Origin: UBA1444 sp964521625
Lineage (GTDB): Bacteria; Bacillota; Negativicutes; UBA1444
Assembly (NCBI GenBank): GCA_964521625.1
Contig: CAZFSM010000008.1
Span: 112,122-176,121, forward strand
DNA: 64,000 bases
Reading direction: 5' to 3'
A model generated the notes under the pieces. It saw only the letters and a program-made list of their open reading frames with translations, was not told where the DNA came from and made no database searches. A program made the position numbers and the translations under genes. Position 1 is the stretch's first letter. The number at the start of each line of letters is the position of its first letter. Shown in pieces: positions 7,725 to 15,124 of the stretch.

Positions 7725-8651
7725 ATGCCCAGTTTGCGTGGACGCATAATTAAATTTTTATTGCAAAACCGGCATTGGATGCAATTTCAATTGAAAAAGA
7801 AGAGAATTGACTGGAGTCAACATGATGCCATATTGAACTTTCGTCAAGAAGTTGAAGCCGGTGCAGAAAAATTTGGCAAAGTTTCCAAGGATATCGTCAT
7901 ATCGCCTGTAAATATAGACGGTCTTTACGCCGAATGGCTGATCCCGACGGGGGTGACAAAAGAAAAGATCATACTATATTTTCACGGCGGCGGGTATGTC
8001 TGCGGCTCGTGCCGGGCACATCGCTCCATTACTGCAAAATTTGTTATGGGTAGCCAGACCGGTGCATTGCTGTTTGACTATCGCTTGGCGCCGGAAAACC
8101 CATATCCAGCTGGCTTGGAGGATGCCTTAAAGGCATACCGCTGGCTGCTGGACGAGGGAATCAAATCGTCCGGCATCGTATTTGTGGGCGATTCCGGCGG
8201 TGGCGGTTTATTATTGGGCACTTTACTTGCGTTGCGGGATCAGGGAACGCCTCTGCCAGCCGCGGCAGTGGCTTACTCGCCTATAACCGATCTGAAGTGC
8301 GCCGGAGAGTCTCATCGTACAAAAGCAAATGTCTGTTTGTCACCGGAAGGAATGGCGATAGCTGTGGCAAGGCATTATGCGGGAGAAAACGGATATGAAA
8401 TACCTTATGCTTCACCGCTTTGCGGGGAACTGCATGGACTACCGCCATTGTTGATCTATGCCGGTGAAGATGAGATCCTGCGCGATGACTCTGTTCAATT
8501 CGCGGCAAAAGCAAAAACTGCAGGTGTCGATGTCACTTTAAGAGTGGGGGAGGGCATGTTTCATTGTTATCCCGCAACTTCCCCGCTTTTTCCCGAAGCC
8601 GTCGAAGCCATGAATGAGATATGCACTTTCATACGCCAACATCTGCGCTAA
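7725..8651 (+). CDS. Alpha/beta hydrolase of the hormone-sensitive-lipase (family IV) type
   Basis: The 308-residue esterase has the oxyanion-hole motif HGGGYVCGS near 88-96 and the nucleophile elbow GDSGGGG near 155-161, a variant of GDSAGG. The acid EDEILRDD lies near 247 and the catalytic histidine in EGMFHCYP near 282. Family members hydrolyse short-chain esters. No signal peptide is present, so it is cytoplasmic. AAGGAG precedes the ATG. It is coupled to the TetR gene upstream, so it is probably induced by its own substrate or a related compound. Confidence 0.9.
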   Translation: MPSLRGRIIKFLLQNRHWMQFQLKKKRIDWSQHDAILNFRQEVEAGAEKFGKVSKDIVISPVNIDGLYAEWLIPTGVTKEKIILYFHGGGYVCGSCRAHRSITAKFVMGSQTGALLFDYRLAPENPYPAGLEDALKAYRWLLDEGIKSSGIVFVGDSGGGGLLLGTLLALRDQGTPLPAAAVAYSPITDLKCAGESHRTKANVCLSPEGMAIAVARHYAGENGYEIPYASPLCGELHGLPPLLIYAGEDEILRDDSVQFAAKAKTAGVDVTLRVGEGMFHCYPATSPLFPEAVEAMNEICTFIRQHLR

Positions 8652-8655
8652 AATT

Positions 8656-8691
8656 GGGTGGAGTTGATTGGTGGCAGCAATAATGCGAACC
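8656..8691 (-). repeat. Degenerate tRNA-3'-end-like repeat (minus orientation)
   Basis: On the minus strand this reads GGTTCGCATTATTGCTGCCACCA, followed by ATCAACTCCACCC. Positions 8657-8674 match the ssrA-flank repeat at 11,854-11,871 in 16 of 18 bases, and the T-arm part resembles the tail at 2086-2112. No terminator hairpin follows. It is a weaker member of the orphan-tail family. Confidence 0.35.
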
Positions 8692-8740
8692 AGATATACT
8701 ATAGTTAACCCCTGAGAAATAGAGTAAGGAGAATCAATAC

Positions 8741-9193
8741 ATGCCATTTCGGAAAAAAGACACATACGAAGATGTTTATAAGTGGCGCCGCCACAATAAT
8801 GGGACCTGCTTTTATTGTTATGAAGATAAACCTGTCGCATACGCTTTCGTTGGCGAAAAAGGCATTTGCCAGGAATGCCTGGACCACTTTAAAGTGGGAC
8901 ACGCCGGCACAGATCGGCACGTAATCACCTACCTGACAAATGGGCTGAAGAGTCATGAAGAAACGGTCGACTGGCTGAAGAAGCACGGCTTAAAGTTGGC
9001 GCCTAACGGCAAAATGAATGATGTTCATTATTATATTGGCATTAACAATCTGGGAATCTTTAATAACTATTGCGATATTATTTATGGGTTTGTCGATATC
9101 TCCACTGTGGATAGTGTCATTGCGAAAAAAATTGTGAATAGCTATAATGAAATAGAAATATTTAAGGGTGGCAGCATTCGCATAATATTTTAA
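8741..9193 (+). CDS. Small protein with a four-cysteine zinc-binding knuckle, unknown function
   Basis: A 150-residue protein with GTAAGGAG upstream of its ATG. Near the N-terminus, CFYC at about 25-28 and CQEC at about 45-48 form a CxxC-x16-CxxC zinc ribbon, followed by DHFKVGHAGTD. The C-terminal 90 residues have no recognised motif; YIGINNLGIFNNY and the strand-rich end suggest a small alpha/beta domain. There is no signal peptide or membrane segment. I do not recognise the family. It could bind nucleic acid or another protein. Confidence 0.65.
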   Translation: MPFRKKDTYEDVYKWRRHNNGTCFYCYEDKPVAYAFVGEKGICQECLDHFKVGHAGTDRHVITYLTNGLKSHEETVDWLKKHGLKLAPNGKMNDVHYYIGINNLGIFNNYCDIIYGFVDISTVDSVIAKKIVNSYNEIEIFKGGSIRIIF

Positions 9194-9347
9194 TGATATC
9201 GGCAGCGATGCGAAGGGGTGAATTGATGTCGGTCGTTCTGTAAGAGCTTAGGTTACGGACATAAAACGAGCAGTGTACTGCTTTATTTGTGTTACCATAA
9301 ACTGCCTTACAGAGAACACACAGCCATTTCAATGGTGTAATTTGTAG

Positions 9348-9376
9348 CGCAGTAGTAGCATACTGCGTTTTTTTAT
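9348..9376 (+). terminator. Intrinsic terminator between the zinc-knuckle and methyltransferase genes
   Basis: The stem CGCAGTA/TACTGCG (9348-9354 with 9361-9367) is followed by seven Ts and then ATTTT. It sits only 40 bases before the methyltransferase ATG. Confidence 0.75.
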
Positions 9377-9415
9377 TTTCTTTCTGTAAGGCTAAAAAAG
9401 AAAGGAAGAGTAGAA

Positions 9416-10141
9416 ATGTATACATTTACAAACCGATTCATTGCTGATCATAACAACATGGAGTTTTTGAAAAAAACCATGATGGGACCGAATGCTATGC
9501 GGGTATCAGAGGAATTGACGTCGCATCTCGACATCAATGAGAAATTGCGGATACTTGACCTCGGCTGCGGCTGCGGTCTTTCCACGCTGCTCTTGACAAA
9601 AAAATACGGTGCGTCTGTTTTCGCCGCCGACCTTTGGATTTCACCGACGGAGAATTATGGCAGGTTCCAATCGATGGGGATTGCTGACAAGGCCGTGCCG
9701 ATTTCCGTAGACGCGACCAAAGGGCTGCCGTTTGCAAACGGATATTTTGACCTGTTGTTTAGCGTGGATGCCTATCATTATTTCGGCGATACGGAGGAAA
9801 TGCTCCCAGCGATCATTCCTCACATAAAAAAAGGCGGCTATATTGCCGTGGCGGTTCCCGGGATAAAATATGAGTTTGGCGAAAACGTTCCGGCAGAAAT
9901 GCAGCCGTTTTGGAATGACGAGATCGCAAGAACCATACGCTCGCTTGACTGGTGGAAGGAGCTATGGGGGAGGGAGGCGGGCATTGAACTGGTTGATGTC
10001 CGCGAAATGGCCTGCTGCAAAAAGGCGTGGGACGAGTGGCTTTCCGCTTACCATCCCGTTGTGACGGGAGACATAGAAATGATGAAAGCTGAAAACGGAC
10101 AGTACTTTAATCTCATTCAACTGATTGCCAAGGTCATCTAG
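9416..10141 (+). CDS. Class I SAM-dependent methyltransferase
   Basis: A 241-residue methyltransferase. SAM-binding motif I is ILDLGCGCGLSTLLL near 43-57, followed by an acidic residue in VFAADLW. Motif post-II is FDLLFSVDAYHYFG, where a methyltransferase-11-type enzyme has its acidic loop. The substrate is unknown; the short domain and free-standing gene suggest a small-molecule target. GAAAGGAAGAG lies upstream. A strong hairpin follows the stop codon. Confidence 0.85.
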   Translation: MYTFTNRFIADHNNMEFLKKTMMGPNAMRVSEELTSHLDINEKLRILDLGCGCGLSTLLLTKKYGASVFAADLWISPTENYGRFQSMGIADKAVPISVDATKGLPFANGYFDLLFSVDAYHYFGDTEEMLPAIIPHIKKGGYIAVAVPGIKYEFGENVPAEMQPFWNDEIARTIRSLDWWKELWGREAGIELVDVREMACCKKAWDEWLSAYHPVVTGDIEMMKAENGQYFNLIQLIAKVI

Positions 10142-10153
10142 CCGACAAACTAC

Positions 10154-10182
10154 AAGAGCCCGCGAATTTTTCGCGGGCTCTT
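10154..10182. terminator. Strong hairpin between convergent genes
   Basis: A perfect 12-bp GC-rich stem (10154-10165 with 10171-10182) has a 5-base loop. It separates the methyltransferase from the minus-strand SIMPL gene. The T-tract is short, so termination would rely on stem strength. Confidence 0.7.
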
Positions 10183-10198
10183 AGTCATTGGGCATTTG

Positions 10199-10966
10199 TT
10201 ATTCTAAGAAGAAAACGATCTCGCTTACGACTCTGGCTTTTTGAACTTTTTGTTTTCCGCCGCTTGCATTAGAGTGATAAATTTCTGAAAGAGAAATTTG
10301 CCCTTGTGAAGCAGTCTTTATTTTGCCTAATTTTGCTTGCGAATCGTTTGCAAATTGCTGACCGGCGATGCGTGCGTTTTTGGTGCTTTCAGCGATTAAT
10401 TGCGGCTTTATTGAATTTAGTTCGGGATAAGTATAGACAGTCTTTATATTCGATGTTAAATCTTTGGTAACCAAATCCAAGTTTATTTGCGCTGCTTTAT
10501 TCTCTATCGTTTCTGCGTCTTTTGATTTAACTGTCAGGGTTTGTCCAACGGTATAGCGGTCTATTTTTACTTGTACCGGTAATCCGTTTTGCATGCGGGT
10601 TTCGTAATATTTTTGTCGGTCGGTTACATCTAGATTGCCTATTGTAATGTCATTTGTGTTGTATCCAATGCTTGTTAAATAACCAATAATGGCGCTTTTC
10701 TTATTTTCTGTTTGCTTAATGATATTCTGAAAATCATCGCCCGAAAGCGAAAAAGTTAAGGCAATCGTAGCGGAAGTCGCCTTCATATCCATTTCAGCTA
10801 AGCCGTTTACGGTGACTATGCGGTCTTTGTCACTAAATGTTTTTAGCCCTTGGAAAATGAAAAAACCTAACACACAAAGACCGAGCAATAGCGAAAGACT
10901 TAAAATAACTGTTTTGGCTACACCTTTGTTTTCCGGATTATTGTTTGTAAGACTGGTGCTTTCCAT
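10199..10966 (-). CDS. SIMPL (DUF541) domain membrane-anchored protein
   Basis: The ATG at 10966 (MESTSL) is used because AAGGGG lies upstream; a longer frame to 11023 has no ribosome site. About residues 18-45 form one membrane segment (KTVILSLSLLLGLCVLGFFI). The outer domain begins RIVTVNGLAEMDMKATSATIALTF, the hallmark of SIMPL/DUF541 proteins. It continues with the family's alternating strands up to the C-terminal ARVVSEIVFFLE. The biochemical role of the family is not settled; members sit in the envelope and have been linked to stress tolerance. It probably faces the outside of the cytoplasmic membrane. Confidence 0.85.
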   Translation of the reverse strand: MESTSLTNNNPENKGVAKTVILSLSLLLGLCVLGFFIFQGLKTFSDKDRIVTVNGLAEMDMKATSATIALTFSLSGDDFQNIIKQTENKKSAIIGYLTSIGYNTNDITIGNLDVTDRQKYYETRMQNGLPVQVKIDRYTVGQTLTVKSKDAETIENKAAQINLDLVTKDLTSNIKTVYTYPELNSIKPQLIAESTKNARIAGQQFANDSQAKLGKIKTASQGQISLSEIYHSNASGGKQKVQKARVVSEIVFFLE

Positions 10967-11114
10967 ATAAGATTCAGCCCCTTTCCTAAATGCCGTTTCT
11001 GGATTCTCAGAACAGCAGTCCATTGGCGGGATTAATCTATTAATAACATAAATAAGGGTAAAATGAAAGGAGTTTTTAAAATACTAATTATTAGATACAC
11101 CGGTCGAGTCGCCG

Positions 11115-11588
11115 CTACTCTTTGCTAACCCTGACCTCGCAGTTAACTGTCTTGGCTGCCGTATTAGCCGGTTGCCAACTACGTCGCAGCGAAAAAACAA
11201 TGATTTCCTGACCGGCAGTGTCTGGTTTGGCTTGAAGAATATATACCGTACGCATTTTGCCGCCTGCCAGGTTTGGCGTTTCCATCACCGAATAACTAGT
11301 CTCTACCTTAACCAACTGTAACGCTTTATTGAGCAATTCCCATTCATAGCCAGTGCCGCTGGCCGCAAATAATTCGACCTTGAAAAAATCGCCTGCTTTG
11401 ATATCAACAACCAATCCTTCGCTGGTTGCATTATCGGCAGATGCTTTAACCGTTATGGCTATGGGCGGTTCCTGAACTGTCACGTCCGCCGCCCAAGTCA
11501 CGGCTGGCGCCATACTCCAGATAAGGAATAGCACGATTAACAGGGTCAACATCTTCTTGAGCATTTCTCCATAGGGGATTTTCTCCAT
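11115..11588 (-). CDS. Secreted chagasin-like (I42) protease-inhibitor domain protein
   Basis: About 157 residues with a signal peptide ending near TWAAD. The mature part shows the three inhibitory loops of the chagasin/I42 fold: SGTGYEWEL (the NPTTGYxW loop), PNLAGGKMRTVYILQA (the GxGG loop) and FSLRRSWQP (the RPW loop, here RSW). Chagasin-type proteins block papain-family cysteine proteases by inserting these loops in the active site. The substitution in the last loop may weaken inhibition. ATG 11588 is chosen over GTG 11594, which is too close to AAAGGTGG. It lies near other secreted genes in this part of the window. Confidence 0.72.
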   Translation of the reverse strand: MEKIPYGEMLKKMLTLLIVLFLIWSMAPAVTWAADVTVQEPPIAITVKASADNATSEGLVVDIKAGDFFKVELFAASGTGYEWELLNKALQLVKVETSYSVMETPNLAGGKMRTVYILQAKPDTAGQEIIVFSLRRSWQPANTAAKTVNCEVRVSKE

Positions 11589-12088
11589 ATCCACGAACCA
11601 CCTTTCGTTTTATATTTAGCCGTCAAAAGATGCTGGTACCATCACCAACAAAAAACTAATCATATTGTCACCTTTCCTCGCTCTCGCTGATGGCGATTGA
11701 TCTTCCGCCTTAATGATAAAGGGCATTAGCCTTGCGCGTGGTACTATACGAAAGTATACGCTTTTTTTACGGTTATCTCGGCTATATGCAACGTGCTTTT
11801 ACCCCCCCCCATGCATGGCAAAAAGCCCGCGAAATTCGCGTGCTTTCATCGTGTGTGGATTTGATTGGTGGCGACCGGATCTCATTGTTGCAGTTTTATA
11901 CGATTTTTCTGGGTTGAGGCTGTACTATTATCGAGAGAAGGGGGTGTCCCCTATATTTTTCAATATATACTGAATCTCGGCTTAGAGGAGATACTGATGT
12001 TTTGCTTTCGCCACCACGGATTTTTTACTTTGCCTGTTATTTTTTACACGTGTTCACCTGATCTCCAGCCGCCTTAGGGCAGATTTAT
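11589..12088. other. Intergenic region of about 500 bases with an orphan tail only
   Basis: Open frames here are short, overlap one another and do not look like protein. The region holds a run of nine Cs near 11,802-11,810 and the tRNA-like tail with hairpin at 11,818-11,871 (minus). No convincing gene or promoter is seen. Confidence 0.5.
11818..11871 (-). repeat. Copy of the ssrA 3' flank and terminator (orphan tail)
   Basis: Positions 11844-11871 match 27 of 28 bases of 12820-12847, the sequence spanning the CCA end of ssrA and its 3' flank. An 8-bp hairpin with one mismatch and a T-run (minus strand) follows at 11818-11844, as it does behind ssrA. No ssrA body precedes it; only GGTCGCCACCA of the RNA end remains. 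It lies 220 bases behind the 12089-12598 gene on the same strand. Confidence 0.65.
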
Positions 12089-12598
12089 TTATTCAGCATA
12101 AGTCGTTTTTGATAATTCAGTTTGGATAGGTGCCATCGCTCTGCGGATTGCTTTTTGAAAACTATAAGTTGTGTCTGTATTTCGTTCTTTGATATTTAAG
12201 AGATATTTATTATTAGCTGCATCAATTACGCGGCAATGAATTTCAACCTGGAGAAAAGACAGTGTACCGCCACCTGATGTCGGTGTTTCAACAAGAGAAG
12301 CTAAAATAAAGTATCTATTATTATCATTTTTTAAAGCCTGAATTAAATCATTTCGTTCAGCGACTTCGATATCAATAATCCCGCCTTTAGAAAGAGCGGT
12401 GATCGTAGTTGCGGGCGGGGCGAATACGACTTTTCCTTTTAATGACTCTTTAATTAATTCTTCCACTAATTTTGAGTCTTCCAAGGATTTATTACCAATA
12501 TCTGATTTGTTTTGCACATAAATCGTTGCTATTGGAGATGCCATACAGATGGATGAAAAGCTGAAGATTATAATTAGAACCAATAAACCCGTTTTCAT
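12089..12598 (-). CDS. Secreted or periplasmic protein of unknown function
   Basis: A 169-residue product starting MKTGLLVLIIIFSFSS, with a signal peptide cut near CMAS. The ATG at 12598 is preceded by GGGAGGGAA. The mature sequence (ATIYVQNKSD, then KLVEELIKESL and NNRYFILASLVETP) recalls the alpha/beta domain of CsgG/TolB-N or LPP20-type envelope proteins, which sense or multimerise. The match is by pattern only. It lies between ssrA and the orphan copy of the ssrA tail, so it may have arrived as a cassette. Confidence 0.65.
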   Translation of the reverse strand: MKTGLLVLIIIFSFSSICMASPIATIYVQNKSDIGNKSLEDSKLVEELIKESLKGKVVFAPPATTITALSKGGIIDIEVAERNDLIQALKNDNNRYFILASLVETPTSGGGTLSFLQVEIHCRVIDAANNKYLLNIKERNTDTTYSFQKAIRRAMAPIQTELSKTTYAE

Positions 12599-12795
12599 TC
12601 TATTCCCTCCCAAAAAGTAAAATCCATTTAGATATATCTATATATCAATGGTTTCTTTCGACAGTACAAGAATTTTTCCTGTATTTTGAAACAAATGCAG
12701 AACAGAATTTCTCACTTTTGTTGGTAGTTTCTTTCAGCAATACCAATAGTCTTTTGCAGGGCCGCGCTTACCTCCACCACGCAAAATGTATATAG

Positions 12796-12820
12796 CAAAA
12801 TCCCGCGAAATTCGCGGGAT
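12796..12820 (-). terminator. ssrA terminator
   Basis: A GC-rich 8-10-bp stem (ATCCCGCG with its complement, 12800-12820) is followed on the minus strand by TTTTGC. It lies 22 bases past the tmRNA CCA end. Confidence 0.8.
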
Positions 12821-12841
12821 TTCATCGTGTGTGGATTTGAA

Positions 12842-13191
12842 TGGTGGAGGCGAGGGGAATCGAACCCCTGTCCAAAAGCATCGCCACATGGCCTTCTCCG
12901 AGCGCAGTCAGTGATTTAAATTTTGCAGTCCCAGCGCCCGCTGACAAGCTCCGGTTCCACTATCCTAGAAAAGTTTCCCTGTCGGTCCTCCAGGAGTCAG
13001 ACCTTAAGGTATCTCGCATTGCGGCGCTCTGGTCCCCTGCCGCGAGAAGAGCGGGGGCAGAACGTTAGCAGACTAAGCTGCTAAAGCGTATTCGTTGTTT
13101 GCAGTTAGCAAGTTCCACCGTATTGCGGGCTGGTGGGATCCCGGCTCGCTTACCATGCCACAACTGCCCCTGTCGAAACCAGTACGCCCCC
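12842..13191 (-). ncRNA. ssrA: tmRNA (ssrA)
   Basis: The 350-nt tmRNA rescues stalled ribosomes with SmpB. Its 5' end GGGGGCGTACTGGTTTCGAC (13191) pairs with the 3' strand CGCCTCC, followed by ACCA at 12842, forming the alanine-type acceptor stem; the T-arm GGGTTCGATTCCCC is intact. The tag frame (13102-13073) starts at a GCA resume codon and encodes ANNEYALAA before TAG. This ends in the usual ALAA degron, but Asn replaces the common Asp at position 3. It lies on the same strand as smpB and rnr, separated from them by one decarboxylase gene. Its 3' end is the likely origin of the tail copies at 2064 and 11,844. Confidence 0.97.
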
Positions 13192-13244
13192 GTGTGAGGG
13201 TCGACGGTTGGCAAAAACGAATCGCTGCACGTTTGCAATATTTA

Positions 13245-14639
13245 TTATAACACAAGACGGGCCGCCACGAAAGCCTGCACCGATCGGTCGATGTCTTGCC
13301 GCGTCGTCCGATAGGAGCAGACGCTGATCCGGATCACATCGTCGCCGTGCCAACTTGCGCCGCCGCACCAGCATTCGCCGGAAGCCTGAATCAGTTTCAG
13401 CAGTTCCTTGGTTTGCGCGGAATCGCCACTTGTGACCAGGACTTGATTGAAACAAACTTCGTTCAGGACGCTAAACCCTGCCTGACGCAAACCGTCGGCA
13501 AAGTACACCGCTTTCTGCTGCAAATCTTCGATCAGTTCAGCTACACCCGAGCGGCCGAGTGCCATCAGGGTCGCCCACAGTTCCACGGCTCTGGCCCGGC
13601 GCGACATATCGGCGCTGTACAGCATGCCATCGCGGTTTTCACTGTAAATGATGTAGGAGCCGGTCATGTGCAAAGCCTGAGTCAGTGAGTCGCGGTGGCA
13701 ACACAGGATCAACCCGGAGTCATACGGTGCGTTCAGGGTTTTGTGGGCGTCGACCGACCACGAGTCAGCCAGTTCGATTCCTGCCGTCAGATGTTTTAAA
13801 CGAGGAGAGGCGGCGGCCCACAGACCAAACGCGCCGTCGATATGGACCCAGGCGTCGGCTGCACGGGCTTTGCTGCAGATTTCGACGAAGGGATCAAACG
13901 CGCCGGAGTTCACATTGCCTGCCTGCAGGATCAACAAAGTGTTGCTGTCCAGTTCAGGCAATAGGTCTGCCCGCATCCTGCCTTGTTCGTCGGTCGGCAC
14001 TTGAATCAGGCGATCTTTGCCCAAACCTAAAATGGACAGGGCTTTGTACACGGTGGAATGTGCACCTGCCCCAAGTACGACGCGAATCTCCGGTGCGCCG
14101 AACAGTCCGCGTGAACTGACATCCCAGCCGTTTTTCCGCAGCAGGTGGTCGCGCCCGGCGACCAAACCGCACAAACTGGCGGTGGAGGTGCCGCTGACGA
14201 AGCCTGCCGCTGTATTTTGCGGTAAGCCGAGTAAATCGACCAACCATTCTTCACATACCTCTTCCAGTACCGATACGATAGGGGAGATCACATAAAGGGC
14301 GGCGTTTTGGTCCCACACATCGACCAGCCATTTCGCCGCGAGCGCGGTGGGGACGATGCCGCCGTTTACAAAGCCGAAATATCTGCCGCCGGTCTGGGCC
14401 ACGGTAGCCGGCGAGCCAAACTGATGCAGTTTTTCCAGTACGCGATAGGGGTCTACCGGCTGGTCCGGCAGTTTTTCGCGAAACACGGCCAGATTTTTGA
14501 TCGCTTCTGCTTCAGGAAAAACCGGACGGTCCAGTACAGTCTGCATATAGTCGAGAGCATAGTTTTTGGCCTGCTCATAGAGTTGCCAGTCGAGGGCCTG
14601 TGTGCGCAGTTGGTCTGTGATTATCAGTTTGTCAGTCAT
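13245..14639 (-). CDS. Group II PLP-dependent amino acid decarboxylase
   Basis: A 464-residue enzyme of the aromatic-amino-acid/glutamate/cysteine-sulfinate decarboxylase family. It carries the PLP lysine in SWSVDAHKTLNAPYD, the aspartate in WVHIDGAFGLWA, and the GxxTGGxxxxN-like segment as GFVSGTSTASLCGL. The product would be an amine. The substrate is not determinable from sequence; aspartate, glutamate or an aromatic amino acid are options. AAGGGG precedes ATG 14639, 11 bases after the smpB stop. Its position inside the rnr-smpB-ssrA block is unusual and may reflect insertion into an older unit. Confidence 0.88.
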   Translation of the reverse strand: MTDKLIITDQLRTQALDWQLYEQAKNYALDYMQTVLDRPVFPEAEAIKNLAVFREKLPDQPVDPYRVLEKLHQFGSPATVAQTGGRYFGFVNGGIVPTALAAKWLVDVWDQNAALYVISPIVSVLEEVCEEWLVDLLGLPQNTAAGFVSGTSTASLCGLVAGRDHLLRKNGWDVSSRGLFGAPEIRVVLGAGAHSTVYKALSILGLGKDRLIQVPTDEQGRMRADLLPELDSNTLLILQAGNVNSGAFDPFVEICSKARAADAWVHIDGAFGLWAAASPRLKHLTAGIELADSWSVDAHKTLNAPYDSGLILCCHRDSLTQALHMTGSYIIYSENRDGMLYSADMSRRARAVELWATLMALGRSGVAELIEDLQQKAVYFADGLRQAGFSVLNEVCFNQVLVTSGDSAQTKELLKLIQASGECWCGGASWHGDDVIRISVCSYRTTRQDIDRSVQAFVAARLVL

Positions 14640-14650
14640 GTTGACACCCC

Positions 14651-15124
14651 TTATTGGCGTTGGCGGTCGCGCAGCACGCGCTCGACTTCCCGTTTCGAGT
14701 CATGCTCGGCGGCAGCTTGGCGTTTGTCGTACAAATCTTTGCCGCTGGCCAGGGCCAGTTCTACTTTGGCCAGTCCATGCGACAGGTACAGTTTTAGCGG
14801 CACCAACGTATAGCCTTTTTCGCGGGTTTTGCCGAGCAGACGCACGATTTCCGCTTTGTGCATCAGTAGTTTGCGGTTGCGGCGCGGTTCGTGATTGAAC
14901 CGGTTGCCTTGTTCATAGGGGCTGATGTGGGCGCTAATCAAAAACATTTCGCTGTTTTCCACTTTGGCGTAGGAGTCGGTCAGGTTGGCCCGACCGCCCC
15001 GCAGTGATTTGATTTCGGTGCCGGTCAGTACGATGCCGGCTTCAAATGTTTCGTGAATATGGTATTCGTGCCGGGCTCTACGGTTTTCGGCGACGATCTT
15101 TATGCTTTGATTTTTTCCCGCCAA
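14651..15124 (-). CDS. smpB: SsrA-binding protein SmpB
   Basis: SmpB (157 residues) delivers tmRNA to stalled ribosomes. Typical features are IVAENRRARHEYHIHETFEAGIVLTGTEIKS, the core GRANLTDSYAKVENSEMF, and the basic tail EHDSKREVERVLRDRQ that follows the mRNA channel. It starts with TTG (15124) behind GAGGTG. The first 47 bases overlap the 3' end of rnr in another frame, so the two should be translationally coupled. ssrA lies downstream on the same strand. Confidence 0.96.
   Translation of the reverse strand: MAGKNQSIKIVAENRRARHEYHIHETFEAGIVLTGTEIKSLRGGRANLTDSYAKVENSEMFLISAHISPYEQGNRFNHEPRRNRKLLMHKAEIVRLLGKTREKGYTLVPLKLYLSHGLAKVELALASGKDLYDKRQAAAEHDSKREVERVLRDRQRQ

Noticed and set aside
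9194..9347. Small gene or T-box leader before the methyltransferase
   Set aside because: Only a five-codon frame follows the GAAGGGG site, and no T-box or specifier structure was recognised; only the terminator is supported.
11713..11973. Open frame of 86 codons in the 11.6-12.1 kb gap
   Set aside because: It runs through the orphan tail and a poly-C run, has no ribosome site, and the translation is not protein-like.
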